From Deltaproteobacteria bacterium (GTDB taxonomy: Bacteria > Desulfobacterota > Desulfobaccia > Desulfobaccales > 0-14-0-80-60-11), in the NCBI GenBank assembly GCA_023381945.1, contig JAMCQY010000038.1:1-29139 (forward strand): 29,139 nucleotides of DNA, given 5' to 3'. Below, one piece after another: positions 15,245 through 24,413 of this stretch. How positions within the stretch are numbered: the stretch's first letter is position 1; the number at the start of each line of letters is the position of its first letter. The position numbers and the translations under genes are program-made. The notes beneath the pieces are model-generated. The model made no database searches and was not told where the DNA came from. It saw only the letters and a list, made by a program, of their open reading frames with translations.

Positions 15245-17113
15245 ATGTCAGAGCTTTTGCAGGGAAAACCGGGGGAACGGCGCCTGTTTCTGGGCAACGA
15301 GGCCATCGTCCGGGGCGCCCTGGAGGCGGGAGTGGCCCTGGTCACCACTTACCCCGGCACCCCGGCCTCGGAAATCGGCGACCGGAGTTACGAGATCTCC
15401 CGGCAAACGGACCTGGCCTTCGAATATTCGGTCAACGAGAAGGTGGCCCTGGAGGTGGCGGCCGGCGCCGCGGCCAGCGGCTGGCGGGTGCTTACCGCCA
15501 TGAAGCACGTGGGCCTGAACGTGGCCGCCGACACCCTCATGACCCTGGCCTACGTCGGGGTCAAGGGCGGCCTGGTCATTGTCAGCGCCGACGACCCGTC
15601 GCTCTTTTCCAGCCAGAACGAACAGGACAACCGCTATTACGCCAAGATGGCGGCGCTGCCCATGTTGGAGCCGGACAGCCCCCGGGAAGCCAAGGAAATG
15701 ACGCAGGCGGCCTTTTCGCTGTCCGAAGAACTGGGCGTGCCGGTGCTGTTGCGCACCACCACCCGGGTAAACCATACCCGGGGGCCGGTGACCTTGGGCC
15801 GGCTGGCACCGCGGCCGAAATCAGGACGTTTCGAGAAAAACCCATTCCAAAAGGTCATGGTCCCGGCAGTGGCGCGGCTGGCCCACGCCCGTCTGCTGGA
15901 GAATTTGTTACGTGCCCAGAACCTGGCGGAAGCCAGTCATTTCAACCGGGTCAGCGGCAAGGGCCCGTGGGGCATCATCGCCAGCGGCGTGAGCCGGACC
16001 TACGCGTCCGACGCTATCCAGGAATTGGGACTCACCAAAAAAATCAAGTTTTTGGAGCTCGGCTTTACCAATCCTCTCCCCGAGGACCTCATCGGCGATT
16101 TTTTAAAGGGCCTGGAAAAGGTGCTGATCGTAGAGGAACTGGAGCCTTTTCTCGAAGAAGGCGTACAAGCCATCGCCCAAAAATGGGGTCTCGATTTACC
16201 CATACTGGGCAAAGGCCCGGGCTTCTTTTCCCGGCTTTATGAATATCATCCAGGGTTGGTGCGGCAAATGATAGCCCGCATTTTTGAGCAGACCCAGCAG
16301 CCTGCGGCGCTGACCGTGCCGGAGCAGGTCCTGGGCCAGGCCTTGCCGGACCGGCCGCCCAACCTCTGCCCCGGCTGCCCGCATCGCGCCATGTATTACT
16401 CGGTGAAAATCGCCCTGCGGGACCTGGGTCTGGAAGGCGTCTTCCCCACCGACATCGGCTGCTACACCCTGGGACTGTTGCCGCCGCTGTCCATGGCCGA
16501 TTTTCTCATCTGCATGGGTTCCAGCATCAATACCGCCGCGGGCATCTCCCGGGCAACCAAGCAAAAAGTGGTGGCCTTCATCGGGGATTCCACCTTTTTC
16601 CACTCCGGGCTCCAGGGATTGGCCAACGCGGTGCACAACGGCCACGATTTCCTGCTGGTCATCCTGGATAACGGCACCACGGCCATGACCGGCTCCCAGC
16701 CGCATCCCGGCGTGACCCTGACGCCCCCCGGCTATCCCGGCAAACCCATCGATATCGCCGGAATAGTGCGGGCCTTGGGGGTGGAAAAACTCTGGACCGT
16801 CAACCCCTTTCATTATAAAGACGCCCTGGCGGCCACCAAGGAAGCCCTGAGCGCCGCAGGCCCGCGGGTGCTGATTTCCCAGGCCTTTTGTTATCTCTAC
16901 GAATCCCGGGTCACCGGCAAGAAGAGAAAGGCCCGTTTCCAGGTCACCGGCGAGTGCGGCGAATGCCGCGATTGCCTGGATTACTTCGGCTGCCCGGCCA
17001 TGTATCTGAAGCCCGAGGCCGAAGGCTCCCAGATGCTCATCGACGAGGACATCTGCACCGGCTGCGCCTTCTGCGTCCAATGGTGCGAATGCATCAGGCC
17101 GGCGAAGAAGTGA
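15245..17113 (+). CDS. iorA: Indolepyruvate ferredoxin oxidoreductase, alpha subunit
   Basis: The large subunit (622 residues) of indolepyruvate:ferredoxin oxidoreductase, which oxidatively decarboxylates aryl pyruvates from aromatic amino acids to aryl acetyl-CoA with reduction of ferredoxin, or can run in reverse. Order of domains: N-terminal pyrimidine-binding part (VTTYPGTPASEIGD), a central transketolase C-like region, NLCPGCPHRAMYY (near 373), the TPP-binding domain with GDSTFFHSG (447 on) and DNGTTAMTGSQPHPG, and a C-terminal ferredoxin domain with two Cys clusters (CGECRDCLDYFGCP and CTGCAFCVQWC) from about 570. The second cluster ends at the C-terminus, as usual. iorB follows 78 bases downstream. 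The ATG lacks a strong ribosome binding site. Confidence 0.95.
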   Translation: MSELLQGKPGERRLFLGNEAIVRGALEAGVALVTTYPGTPASEIGDRSYEISRQTDLAFEYSVNEKVALEVAAGAAASGWRVLTAMKHVGLNVAADTLMTLAYVGVKGGLVIVSADDPSLFSSQNEQDNRYYAKMAALPMLEPDSPREAKEMTQAAFSLSEELGVPVLLRTTTRVNHTRGPVTLGRLAPRPKSGRFEKNPFQKVMVPAVARLAHARLLENLLRAQNLAEASHFNRVSGKGPWGIIASGVSRTYASDAIQELGLTKKIKFLELGFTNPLPEDLIGDFLKGLEKVLIVEELEPFLEEGVQAIAQKWGLDLPILGKGPGFFSRLYEYHPGLVRQMIARIFEQTQQPAALTVPEQVLGQALPDRPPNLCPGCPHRAMYYSVKIALRDLGLEGVFPTDIGCYTLGLLPPLSMADFLICMGSSINTAAGISRATKQKVVAFIGDSTFFHSGLQGLANAVHNGHDFLLVILDNGTTAMTGSQPHPGVTLTPPGYPGKPIDIAGIVRALGVEKLWTVNPFHYKDALAATKEALSAAGPRVLISQAFCYLYESRVTGKKRKARFQVTGECGECRDCLDYFGCPAMYLKPEAEGSQMLIDEDICTGCAFCVQWCECIRPAKK

Positions 17114-17144
17114 GCAGTAAGCAGTGAGCAGAAAAAACATGGTA

Positions 17145-17169
17145 GCGCAGGCTTCCAGCCTGTGCTTTT
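17145..17169 (+). terminator. Hairpin plus T-run between iorA and iorB
   Basis: GCGCAGGCT-TCC-AGCCTGTGC (17145-17165) is a 9-base stem with one G-T pair, followed by TTTTA. This is terminator-like, but the same motif (caggcttccagcctg) is a common dispersed palindrome in bacterial genomes. It may attenuate iorB relative to iorA or be a neutral insertion. Confidence 0.35.
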
Positions 17170-17191
17170 AGAAAGTTTAAATAGGTAACCC

Positions 17192-17833
17192 ATGACCGCC
17201 ACCGAAAACCGAAAACCGAAAACGGAAAACCTGCGCATCTTCTTCACCGGCGTGGGGGGCCAGGGGACCTTGCTGGCCAGCCGGGTGTTGGGCGAAGCGG
17301 CCCTGGCCGCGGGTCTCGATCCCCTGGTGAGCGAAACCCACGGCATGGCCCAGCGGGGCGGCATCGTGGTCTCCACCGTGGTCCTGGGTGATTTAAGAAG
17401 CCCCATTATCTCCCTGGGAGAGGCCGATATCGTCTTGGGTTTCGAGGCCCTGGAGACCTTCCGGGCCCTGGATCGCTGCCATGGCGGCACCTTGGTGATT
17501 GCCAATGCCGCCGCCATCGTGCCCTACCCGGTGGCCATCGGCCAGTCGCAGTACCCGCCGGTGGAACAGATGTTTAAGCTCATGACTCCCCAGGTGGGGA
17601 GCCTGCTGGCCTTCGACGCCGGAGCCTGCGCCCGGCAAGCGGGCAGCGCCCTGGCGGTGAACATGGTGCTGCTGGGGGCGCTGGTGGCTACCGAACGCTT
17701 ACCGGTTTCGGCGGCGGAAGTATTGTCGGTGATCCGCACCCGCACCAATCCCAAATTTCTGGAGTCCAACCTCAAGGCCTTTGCCCTGGGTGAGGCCGCG
17801 GCAAAGGACGCCGGCAACTGGCTGCGTCGATAA
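17192..17833 (+). CDS. iorB: Indolepyruvate ferredoxin oxidoreductase, beta subunit
   Basis: The small gamma-domain subunit (213 residues) that pairs with IorA. It has the glycine-rich IFFTGVGGQGTLLASRVLGEAA start of the pyruvate/ketoisovalerate oxidoreductase gamma domain, then 'ETHGMAQRGGIVVSTVVLGD', ADIVLGFEALE and the conserved NMVLLGALVA segment. No cofactor-binding cysteines are expected in this subunit. The first 13 codons (TATENRKPKTEN) precede the domain and are encoded by a 7-base tandem repeat (CCGAAAA), which is odd. The start may therefore be wrong or variable; no good ribosome binding site is seen at 17192. Confidence 0.92.
   Translation: MTATENRKPKTENLRIFFTGVGGQGTLLASRVLGEAALAAGLDPLVSETHGMAQRGGIVVSTVVLGDLRSPIISLGEADIVLGFEALETFRALDRCHGGTLVIANAAAIVPYPVAIGQSQYPPVEQMFKLMTPQVGSLLAFDAGACARQAGSALAVNMVLLGALVATERLPVSAAEVLSVIRTRTNPKFLESNLKAFALGEAAAKDAGNWLRR
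17202..17229 (+). repeat. 7-bp tandem repeat at the iorB start
   Basis: CCGAAAA occurs three times exactly (17202-17222) and once more as CGGAAAA (17223-17229), inside the first codons of iorB. Seven is not a multiple of three, so gain or loss of a unit would shift the frame. Confidence 0.8.
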
Positions 17834-17838
17834 AACCT

Positions 17839-17900
17839 CTCTGCGATCTCTGCGCCTCTGCGGTGAATTTTTTAACCGCAGAGACGCAGAGGTCGCAGAG
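17839..17900. repeat. Long 26-bp inverted repeat after iorB
   Basis: 17839-17864 (CTCTGCGATCTCTGCGCCTC onward) pairs with 17875-17900 with two mismatches, both G-T pairs in RNA, around a 10-base loop. Each arm itself contains repeated CTCTGCG units. No T-run follows, so it resembles a dispersed palindrome, though the hairpin could protect the 3' end of the ior message. Confidence 0.8.
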
Positions 17901-17966
17901 TAGTGATATTTGTTCAATTATTAACCTTGGGGTTGAAACACCCTGTAAAATTCTTATGTTAAAGCG

Positions 17967-18413
17967 ATGAAACCGGAGGGTTCCGCCCGGCGCCGCCCTG
18001 CCAAGTATCGGCAACTGTCCCATACCGCCGATCTGGCCTGGCGCATCTGGGGCGGCGATCTCCCGGAGCTCTTTGAAAATGCCGCCGGGGCAGTGGTGGC
18101 CACCATGACCGACCGGCGCTATCTCAGACGCCGGGAAAAGCGGGAAATTACCGTGGAATCTGCCGATCGGGAGGCCCTGCTGGTTGACTGGCTCAACCAC
18201 CTGCTTTATCTTTTTGACGTGGCAGGCTTTTTGGGCCGCGACTTTCAGGTCACCGAACTTACAGATCAGCGCCTGAAAGCCACGGCCTGGGGCGAGCGCT
18301 TCGACCCAGAGCGCCACCCGGAAAAGACGGCGATCAAGGCCGCCACCTATCACCGCCTTTCGATCGTGCGTCGGGAGGACGGCTGGCAGGCCACGGTGAT
18401 TCTGGACTTGTAG
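17967..18413 (+). CDS. Archease
   Basis: A 148-residue archease, the small cofactor that speeds guanylylation and multiple turnover of the RNA ligase RtcB, encoded next. Family features are YRQLSHTADLAWRIWGGDLPELFENAA (with the conserved His-Thr-Ala-Asp), 'LLVDWLNHLLYLFDV', the 'KAATYHRLSI' block and the acidic end ILDL. The N-terminal 12 residues are Arg/Pro-rich and dispensable-looking. It stands 71 bases before rtcB, so the two likely work together in RNA repair or ligation in the cytoplasm. Confidence 0.93.
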   Translation: MKPEGSARRRPAKYRQLSHTADLAWRIWGGDLPELFENAAGAVVATMTDRRYLRRREKREITVESADREALLVDWLNHLLYLFDVAGFLGRDFQVTELTDQRLKATAWGERFDPERHPEKTAIKAATYHRLSIVRREDGWQATVILDL

Positions 18414-18468
18414 TAGCCAGTAGTCAGTGGTCAGTAAACTGCCTCTGAATTCTGGGAACTGGCTACTG
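18413..18468. repeat. Inverted repeat between archease and rtcB
   Basis: AGTAGCCAGT (18413-18422) and ACTGGCTACT (18459-18468) are perfect inverted repeats in a stretch made of CAGT/ACTGG variants. It is probably dispersed low-complexity repeat sequence; a role in RtcB expression is not shown. Confidence 0.6.
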
Positions 18469-18484
18469 GGAACTGGCAACTGAT

Positions 18485-19921
18485 ATGAAACTGCGGCAAA
18501 TCGACGAATACCGCTGGGAGATTCCCCGGGAGGGCAAGATGCGCACCCGGGGGCTGATCTTCGCCTCCAAGGAGATGCTCCCCAAGATCATGGAGGATAA
18601 GAGCCTGGAGCAGGTGGCCAACGTCGCCACCCTGCCGGGCATTGTCGGCCCCTCCATGGCCATGCCGGACATCCATTGGGGCTACGGCTTCCCCATCGGC
18701 GGGGTGGCGGCCTTCGATCTGCAAGAAGGCGTGGTGTCGCCCGGCGGGGTGGGCTACGACATCAACTGCGGGGTGCGGCTCTTGCGCACCAATTTGCAGA
18801 AGCCCGACGTCGAGTGCTGCATCGATGACCTGGTCAACACCCTGTTTCGCAACATCCCCTCGGGGGTGGGGTCCAGGCGCAAGGATTTGCAGCTCAGCGG
18901 GGCCACCCTGAAAGAAGTGATGCGCCAGGGGGCCGGTTGGGCGGTGAAAAACGGTTTTGGCAGCCAGTCGGACCTGGATCACATCGAGGCCCTTGGCAAG
19001 ATTGACGGAGCCGACCCGGAGCGCGTCAGCCAGTTCGCCATGGACCGGGGCAAGGACCAGTTGGGGACGCTGGGCTCCGGCAACCACTTCGTCGAGGTGG
19101 GCTATGTCCTGGAGCTTTTCGACGACAAGTTGGCATCAGCCCTGGGGCTCTTCAAGGACCAGGTGACGGCCATCGTGCACACCGGCTCCCGGGGCTTCGG
19201 CCACCAGGTGTGCAGCGATTACATCAAGGTGATGCTCAAGGCCGTGGCCAAGTACGGCATCGACCTGCCGGACCGGCAGCTCTGCTGCGCCCCCTTGACC
19301 TCGCCGGAGGCCAAGCAATACCTGGGGGCCATGGCTTCGGCGGCCAATTTCGCCTTTGCCAACCGGCAGATGATCACCCATTGGGTCCGGGAGTCCTTTG
19401 AGCAGGTCTTCAAGCTTGGGCCGAAGGGTTTGGGGCTGGAACTGGTTTACGACGTGGCCCACAACATTGCCAAAATCGAGGAGCATACGGTGGATGGCAA
19501 GAAGATGAAGGTCTGCATCCACCGCAAGGGTGCCACCCGGGCCTTTCCGCCGGGCCACCCGGAGACGCCGGAGGCCTATAAAAAAACGGGCCAGCCGGTG
19601 CTGATCCCCGGCGATATGGGCCGTTATTCCTTCGTGTTGGTGGGTACGGAGAAGGCCCTGACGGAGACCTTCGGCAGCACCTGCCACGGCGCCGGCCGGG
19701 AGATGAGCCGGCACCAGGCCTTGAAGGTGGCCAAAGGCCGCCGCATTGTGCAGGAAATGGCCGAAAAAGGCATTGTGGTCCGGGGCGCCGGCCGGGCCAC
19801 CATTGATGAAGAGATTTCCGAGGCCTACAAGGACGTCAGCGCGGTGGTGGACGTCTGCCACGGCGCCGGCATCGCCAAGAAGGTGGCGAAGCTGAAGCCG
19901 CTGGGGGTTATTAAAGGATAG
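18485..19921 (+). CDS. rtcB: RNA-splicing ligase RtcB
   Basis: A 478-residue GTP- and Mn-dependent RNA ligase that joins 2',3'-cyclic-phosphate or 3'-phosphate ends to 5'-OH ends. Metal ligands are visible: Cys95 (DINCGVR), His201 (GSGNHFVEV), His232 (HTGSRGFGHQ) and His326 (YDVAHN). The guanylylated nucleophile is His401 (STCHGAGREMSR). Length and motif spacing are normal for bacterial RtcB. No RtcR activator or rtcA gene is present here, unlike the E. coli operon; archease instead sits directly upstream, as in archaea and many anaerobes. The likely role is RNA repair or tRNA healing. Confidence 0.96.
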   Translation: MKLRQIDEYRWEIPREGKMRTRGLIFASKEMLPKIMEDKSLEQVANVATLPGIVGPSMAMPDIHWGYGFPIGGVAAFDLQEGVVSPGGVGYDINCGVRLLRTNLQKPDVECCIDDLVNTLFRNIPSGVGSRRKDLQLSGATLKEVMRQGAGWAVKNGFGSQSDLDHIEALGKIDGADPERVSQFAMDRGKDQLGTLGSGNHFVEVGYVLELFDDKLASALGLFKDQVTAIVHTGSRGFGHQVCSDYIKVMLKAVAKYGIDLPDRQLCCAPLTSPEAKQYLGAMASAANFAFANRQMITHWVRESFEQVFKLGPKGLGLELVYDVAHNIAKIEEHTVDGKKMKVCIHRKGATRAFPPGHPETPEAYKKTGQPVLIPGDMGRYSFVLVGTEKALTETFGSTCHGAGREMSRHQALKVAKGRRIVQEMAEKGIVVRGAGRATIDEEISEAYKDVSAVVDVCHGAGIAKKVAKLKPLGVIKG

Positions 19922-19974
19922 TTTTTAGTTTTGAGTTTTTAGTTAAAAGAAAAAGATTAAATGATTCAAAGCTA

Positions 19975-20004
19975 TTAGCTTCAAGCCGGGAAATCTGCTA
20001 TAAT
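19975..20004 (+). promoter_or_regulatory. Putative ffh promoter
   Basis: A perfect -10 TATAAT (19999-20004) with only a poor -35 (TTAGCT around 19975-19980) lies about 67 bases before the ffh ATG, in the AT-rich gap after rtcB. It would drive ffh and perhaps the ribosomal-protein cluster beyond. Confidence 0.4.
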
Positions 20005-20070
20005 TTGTAGGGTGGGCACGGCCCATCATGATTTTCTGACTGCTGATAGCTGAAAGCTGACCGCTAAAAT

Positions 20071-21405
<1,335 letters not shown>

Positions 21406-21415
21406 AGGAAAAAAT

Positions 21416-21466
21416 GTGGGACAGCCGCCCTCGGCTGTCATGAACAGGCGAGGGCGCCTGTTCCAC
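21416..21466. repeat. Dispersed two-hairpin palindrome between ffh and rpsP
   Basis: ACAGCCG-CCCT-CGGCTGT (21421-21438) and AACAGGCG-AGGG-CGCCTGTT (21443-21462) are perfect hairpins, enclosed by GTGGGACAG/CTGTTCCAC with one mismatch. The same sequence type forms the core of the MITE-like element at 8915-8969. No T-run follows. Confidence 0.75.
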
Positions 21467-21503
21467 GCACCGATCAAATTCGAAGGAGGAGAAAGCAGCA
21501 CTA

Positions 21504-21764
21504 ATGGCATTACGTATCCGTTTGGCCCGTTTCGGCGCGAAAAAGCGCCCCTACTATCGCATCGTGGTGACGAATAGCGAGTCTCCCCGGGATGGTAGAT
21601 TCCTGGAAATTATCGGTACTTACGATCCCAACCAAGATCCCGCCGCGGTAACGGTGAAGGAAGACCTGCTCTCCCAATGGGTGGGCAAAGGCGCCACCCT
21701 CACCGACACCGTAGCCAGCCTTCTAAAAAAGCAGCCCAAAACTGCGGCCGCGTCGGAGGCTTAA
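21504..21764 (+). CDS. rpsP: 30S ribosomal protein S16
   Basis: An 86-residue S16, a small-subunit protein needed for early 30S assembly. The start MALRIRLARFGAKKRPYYRIV, the 'SPRDGRFLEIIGTYDPNQDP' block and the VKEDLLSQWVGKGATLTDTVASLL stretch are diagnostic. A strong AAGGAGGAG site precedes the ATG. It is followed by the KH-domain gene, as in most bacteria with this cluster. Confidence 0.97.
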   Translation: MALRIRLARFGAKKRPYYRIVVTNSESPRDGRFLEIIGTYDPNQDPAAVTVKEDLLSQWVGKGATLTDTVASLLKKQPKTAAASEA

Positions 21765-21816
21765 CCAACAACCCCAGGGAGGTTGATTGCCCTATCCCCT
21801 ATCAGAGGTGGCTACT

Positions 21817-22047
21817 ATGAAAGAGCTGGTCAAGTTCATCGCGCAGTCACTAGTGGATAATCCTGACGCCGTTCAGGTCACGGAAATTGAAGGGGAGCAG
21901 ACCTCAGTAATCGAACTCAAGGTAGCCAAGGAAGATCTTGGGAAGGTGATTGGCAAACAGGGGCGCACCGCCCGAGCCATGCGCACCATTCTGAGCGCCG
22001 CGTCTACCAAAATTCGCAAGCGGGCGGTACTGGAAATCATTGAGTAG
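21817..22047 (+). CDS. khpA: KH domain RNA-binding protein KhpA
   Basis: A 76-residue single KH-domain protein (YlqC/KhpA type) that binds RNA, in many bacteria as a partner of KhpB, and affects cell size or small-RNA function. The KH loop is [16 protein letters not shown] (GKQG between helices). The open frame reaches back to a TTG at 21787, but AGAGGTGG just before the ATG at 21817 and the family start [17 protein letters not shown] fix the start. It sits between rpsP and rimM, its conserved place. Its stop lies inside the rimM start region. Confidence 0.93.
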   Translation: MKELVKFIAQSLVDNPDAVQVTEIEGEQTSVIELKVAKEDLGKVIGKQGRTARAMRTILSAASTKIRKRAVLEIIE

Positions 22048-22585
22048 TAAGGGACTGGATTCTCGATCCCACCTCATCGGTATGGGGCGGATTTCGGGAG
22101 CCCATGGCATTCGCGGGGCTATCAAAGTTCGTCCCGACGCGCAAACGGCCACCACTGACCCTGAGGTCTTTCTCACTCTCGGGAAAGTGGTGATCGGCGG
22201 CCAATCTTATAAGATTATCCAGGCAGACCGCTTAAAAAATCAGGTGTTGCTCAGGCTTGCCGGCGTCGACACCCGCGACCGGGCGGAAGAGCTGGTGGGG
22301 CAGGAAGTACAGGGAGATCGCCGGAATTTTCCCCGGTTGCCGCCGGGAGAATATTATTGGTTCCAACTGTTGGGCCTGCCGGTTTACGATACCGCTGACG
22401 GCTCAAGGTTGGGCCATTTGCAGGAAATTCTGCCGACTCCAGGCCACGATGTCTACGTAGTGGTCCAAGGAAGCCGGGAGATCCTGCTGCCCGCGGTGGA
22501 GGAGGTTATCCTCGAAATCAACCTGGACGAGGGTTTTGTAAGAGTGGCGCCTCCCGAAGGCTTGTTGGAAGCTTATGCGGATTGA
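22040..22585 (+). CDS. rimM: Ribosome maturation factor RimM
   Basis: A 181-residue 16S rRNA-processing/30S maturation protein that binds S19. The N-terminal barrel carries [19 protein letters not shown] and the C-terminal PRC-barrel carries [15 protein letters not shown] and '[23 protein letters not shown]'. The start is a TTG at 22040 overlapping the khpA stop by 8 bases, because the next ATG (22082) would cut the first beta strand. Translational coupling to khpA is likely. Its end overlaps trmD by 11 bases. Confidence 0.93.
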   Translation: MSSKGLDSRSHLIGMGRISGAHGIRGAIKVRPDAQTATTDPEVFLTLGKVVIGGQSYKIIQADRLKNQVLLRLAGVDTRDRAEELVGQEVQGDRRNFPRLPPGEYYWFQLLGLPVYDTADGSRLGHLQEILPTPGHDVYVVVQGSREILLPAVEEVILEINLDEGFVRVAPPEGLLEAYAD

Positions 22586-23315
22586 CCTGCTGACGCTGTT
22601 TCCGGAGTTTTTCAGGTCGCCGCTAAGCGAAAGCATGCTGCAAAGGGCCCAGGACTTGGGCGCCGTGGAGTTTCGGGTCATCAACCTGCGGGATTTTACC
22701 TATGGCCGCCACCAGGTGGCGGATGACCGCCCCTTCGGCGGCGGCCCCGGCATGGTGATGAAAATCGACCCCCTGGCCGCGGCCATCCGGGCGGCCAGGC
22801 AAGAAGACCCTGGGATCAAAATCTTTTTGTTGAGTCCCCAGGGCCAGGTCTTTTCTCAGGAAAAGGCCGGTGAACTTGCAGGGCTAAAGCATATAATGCT
22901 AATCTGCGGTCATTACGAAGGCGTGGACGACCGCATCAAATACTATATTGACGGAATGCTCTCCATCGGCGATTATATTCTGACCGGGGGAGAAATTCCC
23001 GCGCTGGCCGTGGTGGACGCGGTGACCCGGCTGCTCCCTGGCGTCCTGGGAGGCGAAGGGTCCGCCGCTGAAGAATCTTTCCAAGCCGGGTTGTTGGAGT
23101 ACCCGCATTACACCCGGCCGCGAGAGTTTGATGGTCACGAGGTGCCGCAAGTGTTGCTGGAAGGCAACCACCGGGTGATCGAGGCCTGGCGGCGGCAGCA
23201 GTCTTTGCGCCGCACCGTGGAGCGGCGGCCGGACCTGCTGGCCAAGGCGCGGCTAACCGCGGCCGATAGAAAATTTATAGAATCCCTGGCCGAGAGGCCG
23301 GAAGAAGATAGGTGA
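22575..23315 (+). CDS. trmD: tRNA (guanine37-N1)-methyltransferase TrmD
   Basis: A 246-residue SPOUT methyltransferase that makes m1G37 next to the anticodon and so prevents +1 frameshifting. It has [13 protein letters not shown], '[16 protein letters not shown]' and the deep trefoil knot [33 protein letters not shown], all near-invariant. C-terminal [15 protein letters not shown] is also normal. It overlaps rimM and is followed directly by rplS. Confidence 0.97.
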   Translation: MRIDLLTLFPEFFRSPLSESMLQRAQDLGAVEFRVINLRDFTYGRHQVADDRPFGGGPGMVMKIDPLAAAIRAARQEDPGIKIFLLSPQGQVFSQEKAGELAGLKHIMLICGHYEGVDDRIKYYIDGMLSIGDYILTGGEIPALAVVDAVTRLLPGVLGGEGSAAEESFQAGLLEYPHYTRPREFDGHEVPQVLLEGNHRVIEAWRRQQSLRRTVERRPDLLAKARLTAADRKFIESLAERPEEDR

Positions 23316-23320
23316 GGAGT

Positions 23321-23674
23321 ATGGAACGAGTAGATCAATTGGCCCGGGAGCAGATGCGTGCGGATTTGCCCTCATTCCGCCCCGGGGATACCGTGGAAGT
23401 GCACGTCCGCATCGTGGAAGGCGACAAGGAGCGGATTCAGGTCTTTAAAGGCGTAGTCATCCGCAAACGGGGCGCCTTAACCGGGGCCAGCTTCACGGTG
23501 CGCAAGGTTTCTTACGGCGTGGGCGTGGAGAGGATTTTTCCCCTGCATTCCCCCAGCATTGACCAGGTGGTGGTGCTTATCCGGGGCGACGTCAACCGCA
23601 GCCGCCTCTATTACTTGCGGGAGCGCCGGGGTAAAGCCGCCCGTATCAAGGAAAAGCGGACTCCCTTCGCATGA
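23321..23674 (+). CDS. rplS: 50S ribosomal protein L19
   Basis: A 117-residue L19, located at the 30S-50S interface. It has the typical start [19 protein letters not shown], '[27 protein letters not shown]' and the end [24 protein letters not shown] [17 protein letters not shown]. The frame is open to a GTG at 23312, but the ATG at 23321 with GAGG just upstream gives the usual family start. The stop overlaps the rnhB ATG as ATGA. Confidence 0.96.
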   Translation: MERVDQLAREQMRADLPSFRPGDTVEVHVRIVEGDKERIQVFKGVVIRKRGALTGASFTVRKVSYGVGVERIFPLHSPSIDQVVVLIRGDVNRSRLYYLRERRGKAARIKEKRTPFA

Positions 23675-24306
23675 GCCGGCTTCCGGGCGGCGGCGATATT
23701 TTTGCTGACCCGGAAGCTTTTTGGCGTCTAAAGGGCTTAAGTCTCATCGCCGGGGTGGACGAAGTCGGCCGCGGCCCGTTGGCCGGGCCGGTGGTGGCCG
23801 CCGCGGTGATCCTGCCGCAAGAATTCGAAATCCCCGGGCTTGCCGATTCTAAGAGTCTCACTTCCGAGGTCCGGGCCGATCTGGATCAGCAGATTAGGAA
23901 TGCCTCCCTGGCCGTGGTGGTTCGCGAACAGGGAGCGCGCCAAATCGAAACCCTGGGTATCCTCAAGGCCGCCCTCAAGGCCATGGCCCAGGCGGTCCTG
24001 GCCCTCAAACCCCTGCCCCAGATGATCCTGGTGGACGGGCACCAGCCCCTGCCTTTAAACCTTCCCCAACAGCCGGTGATCAAGGGCGACGCCTTGTGCC
24101 CCTCCATCTCCGCCGCCTCTATCGTGGCCAAGGTTTACCGGGACCGGCTTATGGAGCGTCTGCACCGGCGCTTTCCCCAATACAATTTTGCCTCCCACAA
24201 GGGCTACGCCACCGCCGAACATCTGGAGGCCCTGCGCTGCTGGGGGCCGTGCGACTTGCACCGCCGCACTTTTCGCCACGTGAAAGAGTGGCTGGAAGGA
24301 AAATAA
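23671..24306 (+). CDS. rnhB: Ribonuclease HII
   Basis: A 211-residue RNase HII that cuts RNA in RNA-DNA hybrids and removes misincorporated ribonucleotides. The catalytic acidic pair Asp30-Glu31 lies in [20 protein letters not shown]. Further conserved parts are DSKSL, MILVDGH with the third acid, and '[17 protein letters not shown]' followed by [11 protein letters not shown]. It overlaps rplS by ATGA, and rplS-rnhB-yraN is a common order. The REP at 24366 and the RAYT insertion follow its stop. Confidence 0.96.
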   Translation: MSRLPGGGDIFADPEAFWRLKGLSLIAGVDEVGRGPLAGPVVAAAVILPQEFEIPGLADSKSLTSEVRADLDQQIRNASLAVVVREQGARQIETLGILKAALKAMAQAVLALKPLPQMILVDGHQPLPLNLPQQPVIKGDALCPSISAASIVAKVYRDRLMERLHRRFPQYNFASHKGYATAEHLEALRCWGPCDLHRRTFRHVKEWLEGK

Positions 24307-24365
24307 TTTAGTTACCTGAGTTTTTATCAATTTTTCCTTGAGAGCAAACCTGTTGCAGAGGTATC

Positions 24366-24397
24366 GTAGGGGCGGACCCATGTGTCCGCCCTCTGAT
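24366..24397. repeat. REP copy upstream of RAYT
   Basis: GTAGGGGCGGACCCATGTGT (start of the repeat) forms GGGCGGAC/GTCCGCCC and runs on through CTCTGAT. It matches 24984-25015 over 32 bases with one difference, so the RAYT gene is bracketed by a direct repeat. Confidence 0.85.
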
Positions 24398-24413
24398 TTT
24401 GGGAGCCGCCTTG

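Noticed and set aside
16196..17140. 314-codon minus-strand frame opposite iorA
   Set aside because: Antisense shadow of iorA, which has every expected motif on the plus strand.
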